Of a stretch of 7,555 bases of DNA, positions 5,804 to 7,555 are shown one piece after another. A model generated the notes under the pieces. That model was not told where the DNA came from. It saw only the letters and a program-made list of their open reading frames with translations, and searched no databases. How positions within the stretch are numbered: the first letter of the stretch is position 1; every line of letters begins with the position of its first letter. The translations under genes were made by a program, and so were the position numbers. Origin of the DNA: Nitrospirota bacterium (GTDB taxonomy: Bacteria; Nitrospirota; Thermodesulfovibrionia; Thermodesulfovibrionales; UBA6898); the NCBI GenBank assembly GCA_021787505.1, contig JAJYLU010000071.1, positions 1-7,555 of the forward strand. Direction: 5' to 3'.

Positions 5804-6169
5804 GCGGATTTCGTCAATGGTTTTTGTAACGTCAGATTTAAAGCCGCGAACATTTGTAGGGGCTTATTGCAATACGCCCTTACCAGATTGCACGACACAT
5901 TCATTTATTACCACAATCCCACGAAAATGATTCGGCATGACCACGTAATAATCCAATTCCACATTGAAACGTAAATCTGCCGTTTTCTTTCATTCATTCT
6001 GCACAATCTTCCCGTATTCATTTAATGCAATGCCCCCATCAACAACATCCCCGAACAAACATTCCCTGTTATGCGCACATATCGTCACGAAATATGCCCC
6101 GGCCTGTGAATAATCGTATTCCTTCAGGCGGATGGATCGGCGCTGGTGAAAAGCGGGATTATATGTCAT
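5804..6169 (-). pseudogene. REP-associated tyrosine transposase (RAYT), decayed
   Basis: The minus strand from ATG 6167-6169 reads MTYNPAFHQRRSIRLKEYDY, then SQAGAYFVTICAHNRECLFG, LNEYGKIVQNE, VELDYYVVMPNHFRGIVVI and GKGVLQ-stop-APTN, ending in VRGFKSDVTKTIDEIR. This is the order of blocks in RAYT proteins (Y1 transposases of the IS200/IS605 type). Damage is extensive. Codon 60 is TGA (5990-5992) where the family has Trp, and codon 102 is TAA (5864-5866) where it has Tyr. The HUH motif is broken: MPNHIHG is expected but NHFRG is found (H81, R83). The dozen residues usually found between APT and the RGFKS block are absent. The C-terminal third, with the catalytic Tyr, is gone. The similarity stops near 5804, at the vapBC promoter. 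RAYTs mobilise REP palindromes; this copy cannot act. Confidence 0.8.
5856..5883. repeat. Palindrome within the RAYT remnant
   Basis: Two 14-base arms meet without a loop at 5869/5870, with one true mismatch (5864 against 5875) and one G-T pair (5859 against 5880). The core reads GGGCTTATTGCAATACGCCC. On the coding strand it spells the GKGVLQ-stop-APT portion of the transposase. The mismatching base at 5864 is also the one that creates the TAA stop. Confidence 0.6.
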
Positions 6170-6192
6170 TAGAAAAAAATCTTAGAAGAAAG

Positions 6193-6211
6193 ATTCCGGA
6201 CAAGCCTGAAT
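6193..6211. repeat. REP-like imperfect hairpin upstream of the RAYT remnant
   Basis: Arms ATTCCGG and CCTGAAT (one mismatch) flank the loop ACAAG, about 25 bases upstream of the remnant's ATG. The element resembles the perfect hairpin at 5068-5085 and lies in the same orientation. REP palindromes beside their RAYT gene are the standard arrangement for this family. Confidence 0.4.
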
Positions 6212-6228
6212 GACAAGTTCACAAATCT

Positions 6229-6259
6229 AAAAAATGTAGGGGCACGGCGCGCCGTGCCC
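6229..6259 (-). terminator. GC-rich palindrome plus T-run after ileS
   Basis: A perfect loopless 20-base palindrome (6240-6259, core GGCGCGCC) begins 13 bases after the ileS stop. On the transcribed minus strand it is followed by CCTACA, of which the initial C completes no further pairing, and then six Ts (6229-6234). This could end ileS transcription. The plus-strand flank TGTAGGGGC also begins the palindrome at 5855-5883, so it may instead be another dispersed repeat that has been co-opted. Confidence 0.5.
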
Positions 6260-6271
6260 GTGGATTCAATC

Positions 6272-7555
6272 CTACCCCTTCACTACCGGATAACACCTTT
6301 CGCAGAGCTCGGGTTCGTCCGCAAAACTGCCCACCTTGGTCGACCAATTCCAGCACCGCTGGCATTTGTCACCCGGCGCCCTCTCGACCAATACCTGAAG
6401 CCCTTCGATATTGGAGCTTTCGTAGGCACCAGGCAGTGCATTTCCTGATATCTCGGCCGCAGAAACGAGCAGCAGAGCGGGAAGAAAATCGGCATATGAA
6501 GCTACGAGATCCCGATATTTCTCAGGCAGCCTGATCTTCACCCTTGCTTCGAGCGGGTTCCCTATAAACTTCTCGGCCCTCTTGATCTCGAGTGCCTTAT
6601 TGATCTCGTTTCTAAGATCGAGAAGGTCTTTCCATTTTTCCTCCAGTGCGTTATCCAGGGACTCCTCTTTCACAACCGGGAAATTGGAAAGAAATACTGA
6701 CTCTACCTCTCCACTTTCAACTTTTAACCTTTCACTTTTCAGATATCCCCAGACCTCCTCGGCCGTAAAAGAAAGGACCGGCGCCATCAGCCCGGTCAGC
6801 GTCATAAGTATCTCCCACAACACCCACTGACCCGCACGCCGTTCGGTCGAGCCCGTCTTTGCAGTATACAGTCTGTCCTTCAGCACATCGAGATAAAAGG
6901 AGCTCATATCGACGACACAAAAATTGTGTATCGAATGGAAGACCTCGTGGAAATCGAAATTCTCATAGGCCCGCGTCACCTTCTTCACGAGGTTCTGCAG
7001 CCTGCTCATCGCCCACCGGTCGATCTCCTGAAGGCCGCCGCGGTAATCCCGGTGATCGAAATCATGAAGATTTCCAAGGAGGAACCGGCAGGTATTCCTT
7101 ATCTTCCTGTAGGCCTCCGTAAGCCTGTTTAGTATCTCCTTCGATATCCTTATGTCGTCCTTATAATCCTCCGCAGAGACCCATATGCGCAATATCTCTG
7201 CCCCGAACCCCTTGATAATCTCCTGCGGCGCGATCACATTGCCGAGAGATTTGGACATTTTTTTCCCAGCGCCGTCCACCACAAACCCGTGGGTAAGCAC
7301 GGTGCGATAGGGCGCACTGCCCCTCGCGCCTACCGAGGTGAGCAGAGAACTCTGGAACCATCCCCTATGCTGGTCGCTTCCCTCGAGGTACATATCAGCC
7401 GGCCAGGAGAGTCTCTCGTCCCTCTCGACGACCGCCGCATGGCTCACCCCCGAATCGAACCAGACATCGAGGATGTCCATCTCCTTGCCGAAACTATCTT
7501 TCCCGCATTTTCTGCATACATAGCCCTTCGGGAGAAATTCGCTCACGCCTTTTAT
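6272..7555 (-). CDS. ileS: Isoleucyl-tRNA synthetase, C-terminal part (cut by window edge)
   Basis: The frame is open to the right edge, so 427 C-terminal residues of a protein normally over 900 long are seen. DILDVWFDSGVSHAAV and YLEGSDQHRGWFQSSLL are characteristic of the class Ia IleRS catalytic domain. The KMSKS loop that stabilises the transition state for aminoacyl-adenylate formation is exact (K-M-S-K-S at 7247-7261). The anticodon-binding helical domain follows, and the C-terminus carries the bacterial zinc finger CX2C-X16-CX2C (6293-6364), ending YPVVKG and TAG. The HIGH motif and editing domain lie outside the window. A run of repeated motif near 6700-6740 encodes KSERLKVESGEVESV, an unremarkable charged linker. 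No lspA follows, although ileS-lspA is a common pairing; downstream is the decayed RAYT region. Confidence 0.97.
   Translation of the reverse strand: MKGVSEFLPKGYVCRKCGKDSFGKEMDILDVWFDSGVSHAAVVERDERLSWPADMYLEGSDQHRGWFQSSLLTSVGARGSAPYRTVLTHGFVVDGAGKKMSKSLGNVIAPQEIIKGFGAEILRIWVSAEDYKDDIRISKEILNRLTEAYRKIRNTCRFLLGNLHDFDHRDYRGGLQEIDRWAMSRLQNLVKKVTRAYENFDFHEVFHSIHNFCVVDMSSFYLDVLKDRLYTAKTGSTERRAGQWVLWEILMTLTGLMAPVLSFTAEEVWGYLKSERLKVESGEVESVFLSNFPVVKEESLDNALEEKWKDLLDLRNEINKALEIKRAEKFIGNPLEARVKIRLPEKYRDLVASYADFLPALLLVSAAEISGNALPGAYESSNIEGLQVLVERAPGDKCQRCWNWSTKVGSFADEPELCERCYPVVKG

Noticed and set aside
5390..5974. Plus-strand open frame of 194 codons across vapBC and the RAYT region
   Set aside because: It is low-complexity Ser/Arg-rich sequence antisense to two recognisable genes and crosses their promoter.
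6025..6213. Plus-strand open frame ending KIPDKPE
   Set aside because: It is the antisense of the RAYT remnant; no start signals or family resemblance.
1..7555. CRISPR arrays, tRNA or rRNA genes, riboswitches
   Set aside because: No regularly spaced direct repeats, no cloverleaf-like segments with a T-arm motif, and no long structured leader was seen; intergenic gaps are short.

Overview
The window holds conserved housekeeping genes on both flanks and a minus-strand accessory island of about 2.6 kb (roughly 3688-6260) between them. GC content is moderate. The presence of YqgE/AlgH, an oxygen-sensitive-type Fe-S flavoprotein, a divergent archaeal-like thymidylate synthase, a surface beta-helix remnant and REP-type palindromes suggests a Gram-negative, probably anaerobic bacterium of the Nitrospirota/Desulfobacterota kind. 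That placement is an inference; no marker here settles it.

Left flank (2-3660). hemW (+, radical SAM heme chaperone) converges with a minus-strand pair, yqgE then an iron-sulfur flavoprotein (NADPH-dependent FMN reductase fold). Divergent from yqgE is a plus-strand two-gene operon with a good sigma70-type promoter. It encodes a thymidylate-synthase-family protein, and its stop codon overlaps the start of a small polytopic membrane protein.

Central island (3688-6260, all minus strand). Two toxin-antitoxin modules look intact: MntA/HepT (4477 to 3688), with what appears to be a leaderless transcript, and VapBC (5745 to 5131), with a palindromic operator over its promoter. Between them is a hicB antitoxin gene with its promoter and ribosome binding site intact but an in-frame amber codon, followed by the C-terminal stub of a surface beta-helix protein. 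Upstream of vapBC is a decayed REP-associated tyrosine transposase (RAYT). It has two nonsense codons, a lost HUH histidine and a missing C-terminus, and its 3' end runs straight into the vapBC promoter. REP-like hairpins lie on both sides of these genes. The island reads as a site of repeated insertion and decay in which two addiction-type modules remain under selection.

Right flank (6272-7555). The C-terminal part of ileS (isoleucyl-tRNA synthetase), minus strand, cut by the window edge and followed by a GC-rich palindrome that may act as its terminator.
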